Positions 1-6,356 are shown, counted from the stretch's first letter. The stretch is DNA of 7,486 nucleotides from Gammaproteobacteria bacterium (GCA_013041975.1 JABDQZ010000141.1:1-7486), one strand, 5' to 3'. Notes: generated from the sequence alone by a model not told the origin. Translations and numbers: made by a program.

Positions 1-92
1 GCCCACCCCAGCCTTAATACAAATTCAGGAGTGATCTGGCCTTGACCAACGCGGCCACGGATTCCATCTGTTCTGAAATATTTTTGTCCCAT
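1..92 (-). CDS. glmM: Phosphoglucosamine mutase GlmM, N-terminal fragment (runs off the window)
   Basis: Reading the minus strand from the ATG at 92-90 gives 30 codons plus 2 nt, with no stop before the window edge. The peptide begins MGQKYFRTDGIRGRVGQ and continues ITPEFVLRLGW. This is the characteristic N-terminus of bacterial GlmM, whose E. coli form starts similarly with KYFGTDGIRGRVG. GlmM interconverts glucosamine-6-phosphate and glucosamine-1-phosphate in the cytoplasm, feeding UDP-GlcNAc synthesis for peptidoglycan and lipopolysaccharide. The catalytic serine loop and metal site lie outside the window and cannot be checked. The start lies 10 nt after the folP stop. A weak Shine-Dalgarno GAGA at 104-101 overlaps that stop, so translation is probably coupled to folP. 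The fragment is short, but the match is highly specific to the family. Confidence 0.93.
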   Translation of the reverse strand, partial: MGQKYFRTDGIRGRVGQGQITPEFVLRLGW

Positions 93-102
93 TATGTAAG
101 TC

Positions 103-951
103 TCAGTTCAATTCGCGGGATATAAGAGCCGACGCAATCTTTAACGCATCCACAGTCTGCCTGACATCATGCACACGTAATATTTGCGCACCACGTTCAT
201 ACGCCAGTACGGCGGCTGCGATACTCGCATCAATTCGTTGTTCAGGTGGCACATCACCAAGCAAAGTACCCAGCATTGACTTTCTTGAGATACCAACCAG
301 AAGCGGCAGCTCCATTTTACTAAATTCTACAAGATTCTTCAGCAAGGAAAGATTTTGTTCCAGCGTCTTGCCAAAGCCGAACCCGGGATCGATACAAAGC
401 TGGTGCCTACTCATGCCTGCTTCGATACAGTCTTCTACCCTCTGCTCAAGAAAACTGAAGATATCCTGCACTACATCGTCATATTGAGGATTCTGCTGCA
501 TGGTGCGAGGTTGCCCCTGCATATGCATCAGACAGATGGCAATAGAGGAATCGAGTGATGCTGCTGCCTGTAATGCGCCTTCATTCTGCAAGGCCATCAC
601 GTCATTGATCATGCCAGCGCCAGCGCTGGCAGATTCTGTCATGACTTGTGCCTTGTTGGTGTCGACTGAAATCCCTACATCCAGCTCCCTGGAAAGCTTC
701 TCAACAAGAGGAATGACTCGATCAATCTCTTGCTGTACTGAAACAGCCTTAGCCCCCGGCCTGGTAGATTCGCCACCAATATCAATAATATCGGCACCTT
801 CAGCAACCATGGTTTCGGCCTGACGGATAGCTGCATCGAGTTGATTGAATTTGCCGCCATCTGAAAAAGAATCCGGAGTTACATTAAGGATGCCCATGAC
901 GACAGGATTGTTCAGGTCAAGTTTGTGAGGGCCACAGTTGAGTGTGTTCAT
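103..951 (-). CDS. folP: Dihydropteroate synthase FolP
   Basis: The 282-residue product is the usual bacterial size. Dihydropteroate synthase condenses 6-hydroxymethyl-7,8-dihydropterin pyrophosphate with p-aminobenzoate to give dihydropteroate in cytosolic folate synthesis, and is the sulfonamide target. Visible motifs are MGILNVTPDSFSDGG (19-33), IGGESTRPGA (58-67), SVDT (95-98), IND (115-117), IDPGFGFGKT (187-196), GISRKS (220-225) and RVHD (259-262). By comparison with E. coli, pterin and phosphate contacts N23, D97, N116, D188, K224, R259 and H261 are present. F29 and P65, positions where changes give sulfonamide resistance in E. coli, have the sensitive-type residues. The ATG at 951-949 gives the normal N-terminal length, but no Shine-Dalgarno is visible before it: the leader is the T-rich tail of the upstream terminator. 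It lies 80 nt after ftsH and 10 nt before glmM, the standard neighbours. Confidence 0.97.
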   Translation of the reverse strand: MNTLNCGPHKLDLNNPVVMGILNVTPDSFSDGGKFNQLDAAIRQAETMVAEGADIIDIGGESTRPGAKAVSVQQEIDRVIPLVEKLSRELDVGISVDTNKAQVMTESASAGAGMINDVMALQNEGALQAAASLDSSIAICLMHMQGQPRTMQQNPQYDDVVQDIFSFLEQRVEDCIEAGMSRHQLCIDPGFGFGKTLEQNLSLLKNLVEFSKMELPLLVGISRKSMLGTLLGDVPPEQRIDASIAAAVLAYERGAQILRVHDVRQTVDALKIASALISRELN

Positions 952-952
952 A

Positions 953-1002
953 ACTTAAAAAATAAAAAGGGGTGAGAGCAAGCTAAACTTCCCCTCACCC
1001 CT
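953..1002 (-). terminator. Intrinsic terminator after ftsH, abutting the folP start
   Basis: On the minus strand, AGGGGTGAG (1002-994) and CTCACCCCT (976-968) form a perfect 9-bp, GC-rich stem around a 17-nt loop. The loop itself can pair AAG with CTT. The stem's last T and the bases after it read TTTTTATTTTTT (968-957), so the structure has both elements of a rho-independent terminator. The T-tract ends about 5 nt before the folP ATG, which is unusual because folP normally belongs to this transcript. It may act as an attenuator, a processing or stabilising structure for ftsH mRNA, or a partial stop setting the ftsH to folP-glmM ratio. The structure is seen directly; its efficiency is inferred. 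Confidence 0.7.
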
Positions 1003-1026
1003 GTTCTCTCCCAGAGGGAGAGAGTT
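986..1026. repeat. REP-like intergenic palindrome between ftsH and folP
   Basis: The plus strand carries CCCCTCACCCCT (991-1002), a short spacer, then the palindrome CTCTCCC-AGA-GGGAGAG (1006-1022). The whole is bracketed by AACT (986-989) and AGTT (1023-1026). From memory, the CCCTCACCC / CTCTCCC / GGGAGAG pattern recurs between genes in many proteobacterial genomes as a REP-like dispersed palindrome. In the ftsH transcript the palindrome makes a 7-bp hairpin with a 3-nt loop just after the stop codon. The left arm of the element supplies one side of the terminator stem. The palindrome is certain; membership of a dispersed family cannot be shown from one copy. Confidence 0.55.
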
Positions 1027-1031
1027 AATGA

Positions 1032-2951
1032 TTAGTGCTGACTGGCAGGTCCGCCAATTTCACCTTCTGATTTATCATCAGAAGATTTATCCGAGGTATC
1101 GGCACCACCAGTAGGTTTGGAATCGTCATCCCAGTCTTTGGGCTTGCCTGGCTCTTCGCCTTTCATGATGGAATTAATTTGTTCGGTATCGATTGTTTCG
1201 AACTTAATCAGTGCTTCTGCCATGGCATGGAGTTTATCCATATTTTCATTCAGAATTTTTTCTGCACGGTCGTAGTTTCGATCAATGACTGAACGAATCT
1301 CTTCGTCAATGGCATGGGCTGTATCATCCGATACATTTTTGTGTTCGGTTACAGAACGCCCAAGAAAAACTTCACCTTCTTCTTCGGCATAGGTGAGCGG
1401 ACCCAGTCTTTCAGAAAGGCCCCAGCGGGTAACCATGTTTCTGGCTATACTGGTGGCACGTTCGATATCATTAGAAGCACCCGTAGTTACCGATTGTTCA
1501 CCGAAAATCAGTTCTTCGGCAATACGACCGCCAAACAGGCTGGATACCTGACTTTCCAGGTGTTCCTTACTGTGACTGTATCGATCTTCTTCCGGAAGAA
1601 ACATGGTGACACCCAACGCACGGCCACGTGGAATAATACTGACCTTGTAAACCGGATCATGGGCAGGCACCAGTCGACCCACAATAGCATGTCCTGCTTC
1701 GTGGTAGGCCGTCAGCTTTTTCTCCTGATCATTCATTACCATGGACTTGCGCTCGGCACCCATCATGATCTTGTCCTTGGCTTTTTCCATGTCGTCCATA
1801 TCCACGGCACGTTTGTTGCCACGTGCTGCAAACAGGGCAGCCTCATTGACCAGGTTTGCCAGATCGGCACCGGAAAATCCTGGAGTACCACGGGCAATTA
1901 CGGACGGTTTTATGTCATCTGACAAGGAGACCTTGCGCATGTGGACTTTCAGGATCTGCTCACGACCACGAATATCCGGCAAGCCGACAGTAACCTGACG
2001 GTCAAAACGCCCCGGACGCAGTAATGCCGGATCGAGCACATCAGGACGGTTAGTGGCTGCAATGACAATCACACCTTCATTGCCTTCGAAGCCATCCATT
2101 TCCACCAGCAACTGGTTGAGTGTCTGCTCACGTTCATCATGACCGCCGCCCAGCCCAGCACCACGGTGACGACCCACAGCATCAATTTCATCGATGAAAA
2201 TAATACAGGGTGCATGCTTCTTGGCCTGCTCAAACATGTCACGAACACGCGAAGCGCCCACACCAACAAACATTTCAACAAAATCGGAACCGGAGATAGT
2301 AAAGAATGGCACTTTGGCTTCACCGGCAATAGCACGAGCCAGCAGGGTCTTGCCGGTACCCGGCGGACCCACCATCAGGGCACCGCGTGGAATCTTGCCA
2401 CCGAGCTTCTGAAACTTGGAAGGGTCTTTAAGGAAGTCGACCATTTCAGACACTTCTTCCTTGGCTTCTTCAGCACCGGCTACATCATTAAAAGTTACCT
2501 TGATCTGGTCTTCGCTGAGCATACGCGCCTTGCTTTTACCGAAAGACATGGCACCGCGGCCACCGCCGCCGCCCTGCATCTGGCGCATGAAGAATATCCA
2601 CAGCCCTATCAAGATAAACAGCGGGAACCAGTTGATGAGAATCTGCATCAATACAGAAGGTTTCTCAGGTGGAGTCGCCTTGAATTCAACATTGTGTTTG
2701 ACCAGATCACTGATCAGACCATCATCACCGGGGCTGAATGTAGAGAAATTCTGGCCAGAGCCCAGTTTGCCGCTGATTTCACGGCCACTGATGACAACAT
2801 TGGAAACGTTACCTTCACGAACCAGTTGTAGAAACTCTGAATAAGCCAATGCGTTGGCCGTCGTTTTCTGACCGGAGAAATTATTGAATACCGACATCAG
2901 AACCACCGCAATGATGATCCAGAGCAGGATATTTTTTGTCATATCACTCAT
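1032..2951 (-). CDS. ftsH: ATP-dependent zinc metalloprotease FtsH
   Basis: The 639-residue product is collinear with E. coli FtsH. This is an inner-membrane hexameric AAA+ protease that degrades misassembled membrane proteins and regulators such as sigma-32 and LpxC in E. coli. Two membrane segments (about 8-25 and 105-123) flank a periplasmic domain. The AAA+ module has Walker A GPPGTGKT (195-202), pore motif FVGVG (228-232), Walker B IIFIDEID (250-257) and the second region of homology with arginine fingers R312 and R315. The protease has HEAGH (417-421) with third zinc ligand D495. The last 40 residues are a variable, charged, Asp/Ser/Lys-rich tail. The start at 2951 is preferred over the ATG at 2942 because AGAGGAC (2967-2961) is better spaced for it. 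It follows rlmE by 39 nt, as in E. coli, where both are heat-shock genes. Confidence 0.98.
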   Translation of the reverse strand: MSDMTKNILLWIIIAVVLMSVFNNFSGQKTTANALAYSEFLQLVREGNVSNVVISGREISGKLGSGQNFSTFSPGDDGLISDLVKHNVEFKATPPEKPSVLMQILINWFPLFILIGLWIFFMRQMQGGGGGRGAMSFGKSKARMLSEDQIKVTFNDVAGAEEAKEEVSEMVDFLKDPSKFQKLGGKIPRGALMVGPPGTGKTLLARAIAGEAKVPFFTISGSDFVEMFVGVGASRVRDMFEQAKKHAPCIIFIDEIDAVGRHRGAGLGGGHDEREQTLNQLLVEMDGFEGNEGVIVIAATNRPDVLDPALLRPGRFDRQVTVGLPDIRGREQILKVHMRKVSLSDDIKPSVIARGTPGFSGADLANLVNEAALFAARGNKRAVDMDDMEKAKDKIMMGAERKSMVMNDQEKKLTAYHEAGHAIVGRLVPAHDPVYKVSIIPRGRALGVTMFLPEEDRYSHSKEHLESQVSSLFGGRIAEELIFGEQSVTTGASNDIERATSIARNMVTRWGLSERLGPLTYAEEEGEVFLGRSVTEHKNVSDDTAHAIDEEIRSVIDRNYDRAEKILNENMDKLHAMAEALIKFETIDTEQINSIMKGEEPGKPKDWDDDSKPTGGADTSDKSSDDKSEGEIGGPASQH

Positions 2952-2960
2952 GACAGTATT

Positions 2961-2967
2961 GTCCTCT
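2961..2967 (-). promoter_or_regulatory. Ribosome binding site of ftsH
   Basis: AGAGGAC on the minus strand contains the Shine-Dalgarno core AGGA, 10 nt before the ATG at 2951-2949. The second in-frame ATG, three codons on, would be 19 nt away. The site therefore decides for the upstream start. Confidence 0.6.
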
Positions 2968-2990
2968 ACTAATTAATTAAAGTTAACTTA

Positions 2991-3611
2991 CTACAGTTTG
3001 AAGCCCCCGGCTACCAGATACATTTCGCGGCTTTTCGGTCTGGAGGCCTTGGGTTTACGCATGACGACCTTACCAAAATGCTGGCGGACTTCCTTGAGAA
3101 ACGGTTCGAAGCCTTCTCCCTGGAATACCTTGGAGACAAACCAACCACCGGGTTTCAAATGTTCGACGGCAAAATACAGCGCAAGTTCACAAAGATACAT
3201 CGCTCGCGGCTGGTCAACGGCTGCCATTCCACTCATATTGGGGGCCATATCGGATAATACAAGGTCAATTTCCTGACCTTTTATCTTTTCCTGAAGTTGG
3301 TGCAGGATTTCATCATCCTGGAAGTCACCTTCAATGGTTTCCACATCCTCAAGGGCGTCTATTGGCAACAGGTCTAGTCCGATCACTTTGCCCTTTTCAC
3401 CTACTTTTTGAGCGGCTACCTGCAGCCAGCCTCCGGGAGCAGCTCCAAGATCGACAACGGTCTGACCTTTTTTGAAAAACTTTGATTTTTCATCAAGTTC
3501 CAGCAACTTATAAACCGCACGTGAACGAAAACCATCCTTGATAGAGCGCTGAACGTACTCATCTTTGACGTGGCGGTCTAGCCATTTTTGACTGGTTTTA
3601 GATCGGGCCAT
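2991..3611 (-). CDS. rlmE: 23S rRNA 2'-O-ribose U2552 methyltransferase RlmE (FtsJ/RrmJ)
   Basis: The 206-residue protein matches E. coli RlmE, which uses S-adenosylmethionine to methylate the 2'-hydroxyl of U2552 in the 23S A-loop during late 50S assembly. The fold is a single Rossmann methyltransferase domain with the SAM-binding motif VVDLGAAPGGW (about 52-62). The catalytic tetrad is K35, D121 (SDMAPNMSG), K161 (SKVFQGEGF) and E196 (SREMY), equivalent to K38, D124, K164 and E199 in E. coli. I chose the ATG at 3611-3609 (MARSKTSQKW). A TTG two codons upstream, at 3617, is in frame, but the GTGAGA at 3625-3620 is only 2 nt from the TTG and 8 nt from the ATG. The gene leads the rlmE-ftsH unit and lies behind a heat-shock-like promoter, divergent from yhbY. 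Confidence 0.96.
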   Translation of the reverse strand: MARSKTSQKWLDRHVKDEYVQRSIKDGFRSRAVYKLLELDEKSKFFKKGQTVVDLGAAPGGWLQVAAQKVGEKGKVIGLDLLPIDALEDVETIEGDFQDDEILHQLQEKIKGQEIDLVLSDMAPNMSGMAAVDQPRAMYLCELALYFAVEHLKPGGWFVSKVFQGEGFEPFLKEVRQHFGKVVMRKPKASRPKSREMYLVAGGFKL

Positions 3612-3664
3612 ATTCAATATCTCACTGAGGTAGTACCTGAGTTTGGGTAAAAGTCAGGAACAGA

Positions 3665-3692
3665 AATTTGGGATCAGATGAAAAACACAAGC
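3665..3692 (-). promoter_or_regulatory. Candidate sigma-32 (heat-shock) promoter of rlmE-ftsH
   Basis: On the minus strand GCTTGTGT (3692-3685) and CCCAAATT (3672-3665) are 12 nt apart. They resemble the sigma-32 elements CTTGAAA and CCCCATNT with spacing in the usual range. Transcription would start near 3658, leaving a leader of about 47 nt before the rlmE ATG. The match is partial: the -35 lacks the AAA, and the -10 differs at two defined positions. The call is supported by the established heat-shock control of rrmJ-ftsH in E. coli. Confidence 0.42.
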
Positions 3693-3711
3693 TTCCAAAG
3701 CAATTATTGCG

Positions 3712-3717
3712 CATAAT
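3712..3717 (+). promoter_or_regulatory. Possible sigma-70 -10 element for yhbY
   Basis: CATAAT matches TATAAT at five of six bases and would start a transcript near 3724, about 26 nt before the yhbY ATG. No convincing -35 lies 16-18 bp upstream. The A+T-rich sequence also reads TATTAT on the opposite strand (3718-3713), so the direction is ambiguous. Confidence 0.25.
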
Positions 3718-3720
3718 ACC

Positions 3721-3748
3721 AAGTATTGTTATCAGACCCTAAATACTT
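3721..3748. repeat. Inverted repeat directly before the yhbY start
   Basis: AAGTATT (3721-3727) and AATACTT (3742-3748) are perfect 7-bp inverted arms with a 14-nt spacer. They end one base before the ATG at 3750. In RNA this would be a weak, AT-rich hairpin covering the place where a ribosome binding site should be, and no Shine-Dalgarno is seen there. At the DNA level it could be an operator. A chance dyad of this size in AT-rich sequence is quite possible. Confidence 0.3.
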
Positions 3749-3749
3749 A

Positions 3750-4046
3750 ATGTCACTCTCTACCAATCAAACCAAAACCCTTCGTGGACTGGCCCATGCT
3801 CTAAAACCTGTCGTCATGGTTGGACAAAATGGACTCAAGGACACCATTTTCGAGGAGATTGAAACAGCCCTGGGTTTCCATGAACTTATCAAGGTTAAAA
3901 TCGCTGCTGAGCGGGATGAACGAGAAGAAATCATCAAAGAAATTCTGAACATCTCCAAAGCGGATAAAGTTCAGCAAATCGGACAGGTGCTGGTGTTATT
4001 CCGAAGAAACCCGGAAAACCCGAAAATTGTGTTACCTTCAAAGTGA
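3750..4046 (+). CDS. yhbY: Ribosome assembly RNA-binding protein YhbY (CRS1-YhbY domain)
   Basis: The 98-residue product matches E. coli YhbY (97 residues) along its whole length and consists of a single CRS1-YhbY RNA-binding domain. In E. coli it associates with pre-50S particles, so a role in large-subunit assembly is expected; the biochemical detail is not well defined. Visible features are LRGLAHALKPVVMVGQNGL (11-29) with the GxxG-like loop GQNG (25-28), HELIKVKI (44-51) and the C-terminal strand LVLFRR (81-86). The ATG at 3750 gives the family N-terminus MSLST. An in-frame TTG at 3726 would add eight residues that do not look like the family. It is the only plus-strand gene, divergent from rlmE as in E. 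coli, and its last 9 bp overlap the tail of the convergent membrane protein gene. Confidence 0.93.
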   Translation: MSLSTNQTKTLRGLAHALKPVVMVGQNGLKDTIFEEIETALGFHELIKVKIAAERDEREEIIKEILNISKADKVQQIGQVLVLFRRNPENPKIVLPSK

Positions 4047-5813
4047 ATCGGAAATATTAAAACGTCTCACCAGATAATCCCGGAAGTGTTTTGCGGCACT
4101 TTCCCCATCAATATCTTCAGCTAGCGTCACCTTGCTGCCATCTCTTAAGCGTGCCCGGATTTTGAAATGCTCGATTTTCTTCACGCCACTACCGGTACTG
4201 CCATTGGTTTTGAAAAACAGTTGATCAATATCGGATGGACGAAAGCGCCTGAAATATATGGGTATGAACAGCAAACGCCTTAGTACCGATATCTCAGTCT
4301 GGGTGAATATCACCCGTAGATTATTGAACATCAGGTAAACCGTCGCCACTGAAGCGAACAAGGCAACGAGCACAAATGGCACTGAGAACAGCCAGATAAA
4401 AACCTGAAAAAACCCGCCATCAGAAAATTCTGTCAGCATGGAATAACTGGCAAAGCCAAAGCCTCCGGCAAAGATCATGGCGAATAAAGTCAGTCCCTTG
4501 TTACGAAACATTGGAAAAGCCATGCGCATTTCACCACCGAATTCTGTGAAGTCCATTGCACGGCTTAATCCTGCGATATCAAAATTTCCCGAAGCGATGG
4601 AGTCCCTGATTTCTTCGTCCTTTTCACGGGCTTTTTCTTCAACCTGTTCACTGATGTCATGTGTGACATAGCGTGACTGAGCGGAAGACACAATGACCGG
4701 AATAGTATATTTGCGCTCAAGTTTTATGCCTTGCGCTTCTGCTTCAACACTTAATCGCCAGAAATGATAGGTACCTGACTGTTCCACATCGGCTTGCGGC
4801 AAGTCTTCCGGCACATCAAAACGAAATGCCAGAGCCAGCCCGTTACCGTAGTTTTCAATGGCGGGAATACCTTCCTGAGCCCAAAGGATGTTTTCACGCC
4901 TGGAACGGTTCTTGCCGCTTCCGGACACATAGCTTTTTACACACTCCAGCATGACCTTACTTTTAACGGACTCTGAGCCTGAGGATCGCCCCCAGTTTTT
5001 AACATGAATACGGCCACCCACATGCCCGCCAATCGCTCCGGGCCAGGGATCCATTTCGTACAGCACCCTGCCAAAACGCAGGTATTCGCGGGTTACCTTT
5101 ATAGCTGCATACAAAAGCCCCATGCCAACAAGAGGAAATAACAGACCGATAACAACAGCATAATTACCGGACTGCCATTCTTGCTGAAACACAAAAACAA
5201 TGGGGGAACTCACTGCATTCCAGACAATGGCAAAAATCCAGAGAATGGCCATTGTCGATTTTGCATTTGAGCGGATATTCGGAGTTTCCCAACCCTTGCG
5301 ACTCTGCCAGTTTACTGTCTGTTCGCTTCGAGAAGCCTTGTTGGTCTTTCTGCTTGCCTTTAAGGCAGCCCACATGACAAACACACCAACCAGAAAAAAA
5401 ACTGAACAGAATACGACAACGATAGTGAACATGCCCCAGCGCATGTCCCTGTCAATAACTGACTCGGTTGGCTTGTCGGGATTGAACCAGATACGGATGG
5501 ATTCACCCTTGCGATATTTTTTCTTTAGCTGTTGCTGAAGGTCCGCATGATATGAGCCGATATTATCCTTGAATGATGCTACATAGACCCGGTCATTTTC
5601 ATACGCGAACTGATCGACCTGATAACGGTAAGAAGCTTCGGTATCATTTTCATGGCCTTTGACATCTAGAAGTTCAGCATCTACAGATTGCCATGACTGC
5701 ATGTGCTGCCAGTCATTCAATGTCATCCAGCCGGTTTCGTAAAAGATGAATGCACCAACACCGGAAAACAATAAACCGAACAGCAAAAAAGGAATTTTTT
5801 TCAGGAAAGCCAC
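4038..5813 (-). CDS. Multi-pass membrane protein with N-terminal DUF3592-like domain, function unknown
   Basis: The 591-residue product has no known function. I see six hydrophobic segments, at about 7-26, 127-149, 187-209, 217-238, 438-458 and 468-495. The basic loops (151-186, 239-250, 499-525) place both termini inside by the positive-inside rule. The first loop (27-126) would be periplasmic. Its pattern WQSVDAELLDV, SYRYQV, KYRKGESIRIWFNPDKP followed by a membrane segment is typical of DUF3592. Residues 239-436 form a large, predicted cytoplasmic, probably beta-rich domain. The C-terminus (496-591), ending GSKVTLAEDIDGESAAKHF, resembles a small bacterial PH-like domain (inference). The start is a GTG at 5813-5811; an in-frame TGA lies 21 nt upstream, and no Shine-Dalgarno is visible. 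It sits between greA and yhbY, usually adjacent in relatives as I recall. Family call good, role unknown. Confidence 0.82.
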   Translation of the reverse strand: MAFLKKIPFLLFGLLFSGVGAFIFYETGWMTLNDWQHMQSWQSVDAELLDVKGHENDTEASYRYQVDQFAYENDRVYVASFKDNIGSYHADLQQQLKKKYRKGESIRIWFNPDKPTESVIDRDMRWGMFTIVVVFCSVFFLVGVFVMWAALKASRKTNKASRSEQTVNWQSRKGWETPNIRSNAKSTMAILWIFAIVWNAVSSPIVFVFQQEWQSGNYAVVIGLLFPLVGMGLLYAAIKVTREYLRFGRVLYEMDPWPGAIGGHVGGRIHVKNWGRSSGSESVKSKVMLECVKSYVSGSGKNRSRRENILWAQEGIPAIENYGNGLALAFRFDVPEDLPQADVEQSGTYHFWRLSVEAEAQGIKLERKYTIPVIVSSAQSRYVTHDISEQVEEKAREKDEEIRDSIASGNFDIAGLSRAMDFTEFGGEMRMAFPMFRNKGLTLFAMIFAGGFGFASYSMLTEFSDGGFFQVFIWLFSVPFVLVALFASVATVYLMFNNLRVIFTQTEISVLRRLLFIPIYFRRFRPSDIDQLFFKTNGSTGSGVKKIEHFKIRARLRDGSKVTLAEDIDGESAAKHFRDYLVRRFNISDSL

Positions 5814-5819
5814 AGGATG

Positions 5820-5847
5820 ATTATAGACGGCTCAAACAAGACAGCCG
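5820..5847 (-). promoter_or_regulatory. Perfect -10 hexamer and upstream dyad before the DUF3592-like gene
   Basis: TATAAT (minus strand, 5825-5820) matches the sigma-70 -10 consensus exactly. It ends 6 nt before the GTG start, so transcription would begin at or next to the start codon. No good -35 exists at 15-18 bp spacing. Instead an inverted repeat CGGCT-N10-AGCCG (5847-5828) fills the spacer region, which would suit a regulator-dependent promoter. The hairpin lacks a following T-tract, so I do not call it a greA terminator. Confidence 0.4.
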
Positions 5848-5877
5848 CTATGAATCTGGCCTCACTTTAGTGACATA

Positions 5878-6354
5878 TCACTCGTAACGAACTTCAAGGA
5901 TTTCCAGTTCACGCTGGCCACCCGGGGCATCCAGTACAGCCACCTCTCCCTCTTCCTTGCCAATCAGTGAACGTGCCAGTGGCGAAGTGATCGAGATCAT
6001 GCCCTGTTTAATATCGGCTTCGTCTTCACCGACAATCTGATAGGTAATCTCTTCTTCCTTGTCGAGGTCTTCAACATCAACAGTGGCGCCAAACACAACC
6101 TTGCCGTTGGCATTAAGTGTTTTCACATCAATAATCTGTGCATGGGAGAGCTTGCCTTCTATATCCTTGATACGGCCTTCGATAAAACTCTGCTGTTCAC
6201 GCGCTGCGTGATATTCTGCATTTTCTTTCAGGTCACCGTGCTCACGTGCTTCTGCAATGGCAGTAATTACTGCCGGACGCTTGATGGTTTTCAGTTCGTT
6301 AAGTTCTTCACGCAGTTTTTCAGCGCCGCGCACCGTCAGAGGTACTTTACTCAT
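5878..6354 (-). CDS. greA: Transcription elongation factor GreA
   Basis: The 158-residue protein is the exact length of E. coli GreA. GreA enters the secondary channel of RNA polymerase and stimulates cleavage of backtracked transcripts, releasing stalled complexes and aiding promoter escape. The N-terminal coiled coil (about 1-75) contains REHGDLKENAEYHAARE (37-53), with the tip acidic residues D41 and E44 that hold the catalytic magnesium. The C-terminal FKBP-like globular domain (about 80-158) has the family sequences YQIVGEDEAD (105-114) and SPLARSLIGKEEGE (124-137). The ATG at 6354 lies 2 nt after the carB stop and has a strong Shine-Dalgarno inside the end of carB, so the two genes are probably cotranscribed and translationally coupled. 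All expected residues are present. Confidence 0.98.
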   Translation of the reverse strand: MSKVPLTVRGAEKLREELNELKTIKRPAVITAIAEAREHGDLKENAEYHAAREQQSFIEGRIKDIEGKLSHAQIIDVKTLNANGKVVFGATVDVEDLDKEEEITYQIVGEDEADIKQGMISITSPLARSLIGKEEGEVAVLDAPGGQRELEILEVRYE

Positions 6355-6356
6355 GA

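Noticed and set aside
500..823. A 107-codon open frame on the plus strand opposite folP
   Set aside because: It overlaps core FolP motifs on the other strand and shows no independent evidence of coding.
1314..1922. A 202-codon open frame on the plus strand opposite the ftsH protease domain
   Set aside because: It is antisense to conserved FtsH sequence, has no family resemblance, and has no supporting start signal.
2139..2831. A 230-codon open frame on the plus strand opposite ftsH
   Set aside because: It lies wholly antisense to the strongly conserved ftsH coding sequence. Its product is low-complexity and His/Thr-rich, with no recognisable motif, and is best explained as a by-product of ftsH codon use.
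3612..3617. TTG start for rlmE at 3617, two codons upstream of the ATG
   Set aside because: The purine-rich GTGAGA is only 2 nt from the TTG but 8 nt from the ATG at 3611, and the family N-terminus is reached from the ATG.
3726..3749. TTG start for yhbY adding eight residues
   Set aside because: No Shine-Dalgarno precedes it, and the extra residues are not part of the YhbY family, which begins at the MSLST-like sequence.
5828..5847. Hairpin CGGCT-N10-AGCCG as a greA terminator
   Set aside because: The stem is only 5 bp and no T-tract follows on the minus strand. It is better treated as a possible operator.
5862..5873. Short palindrome TCACT-TT-AGTGA just after the greA stop
   Set aside because: A 5-bp stem with a 2-nt loop and no T-tract is within chance expectation and has no matching regulatory consensus that I can name.
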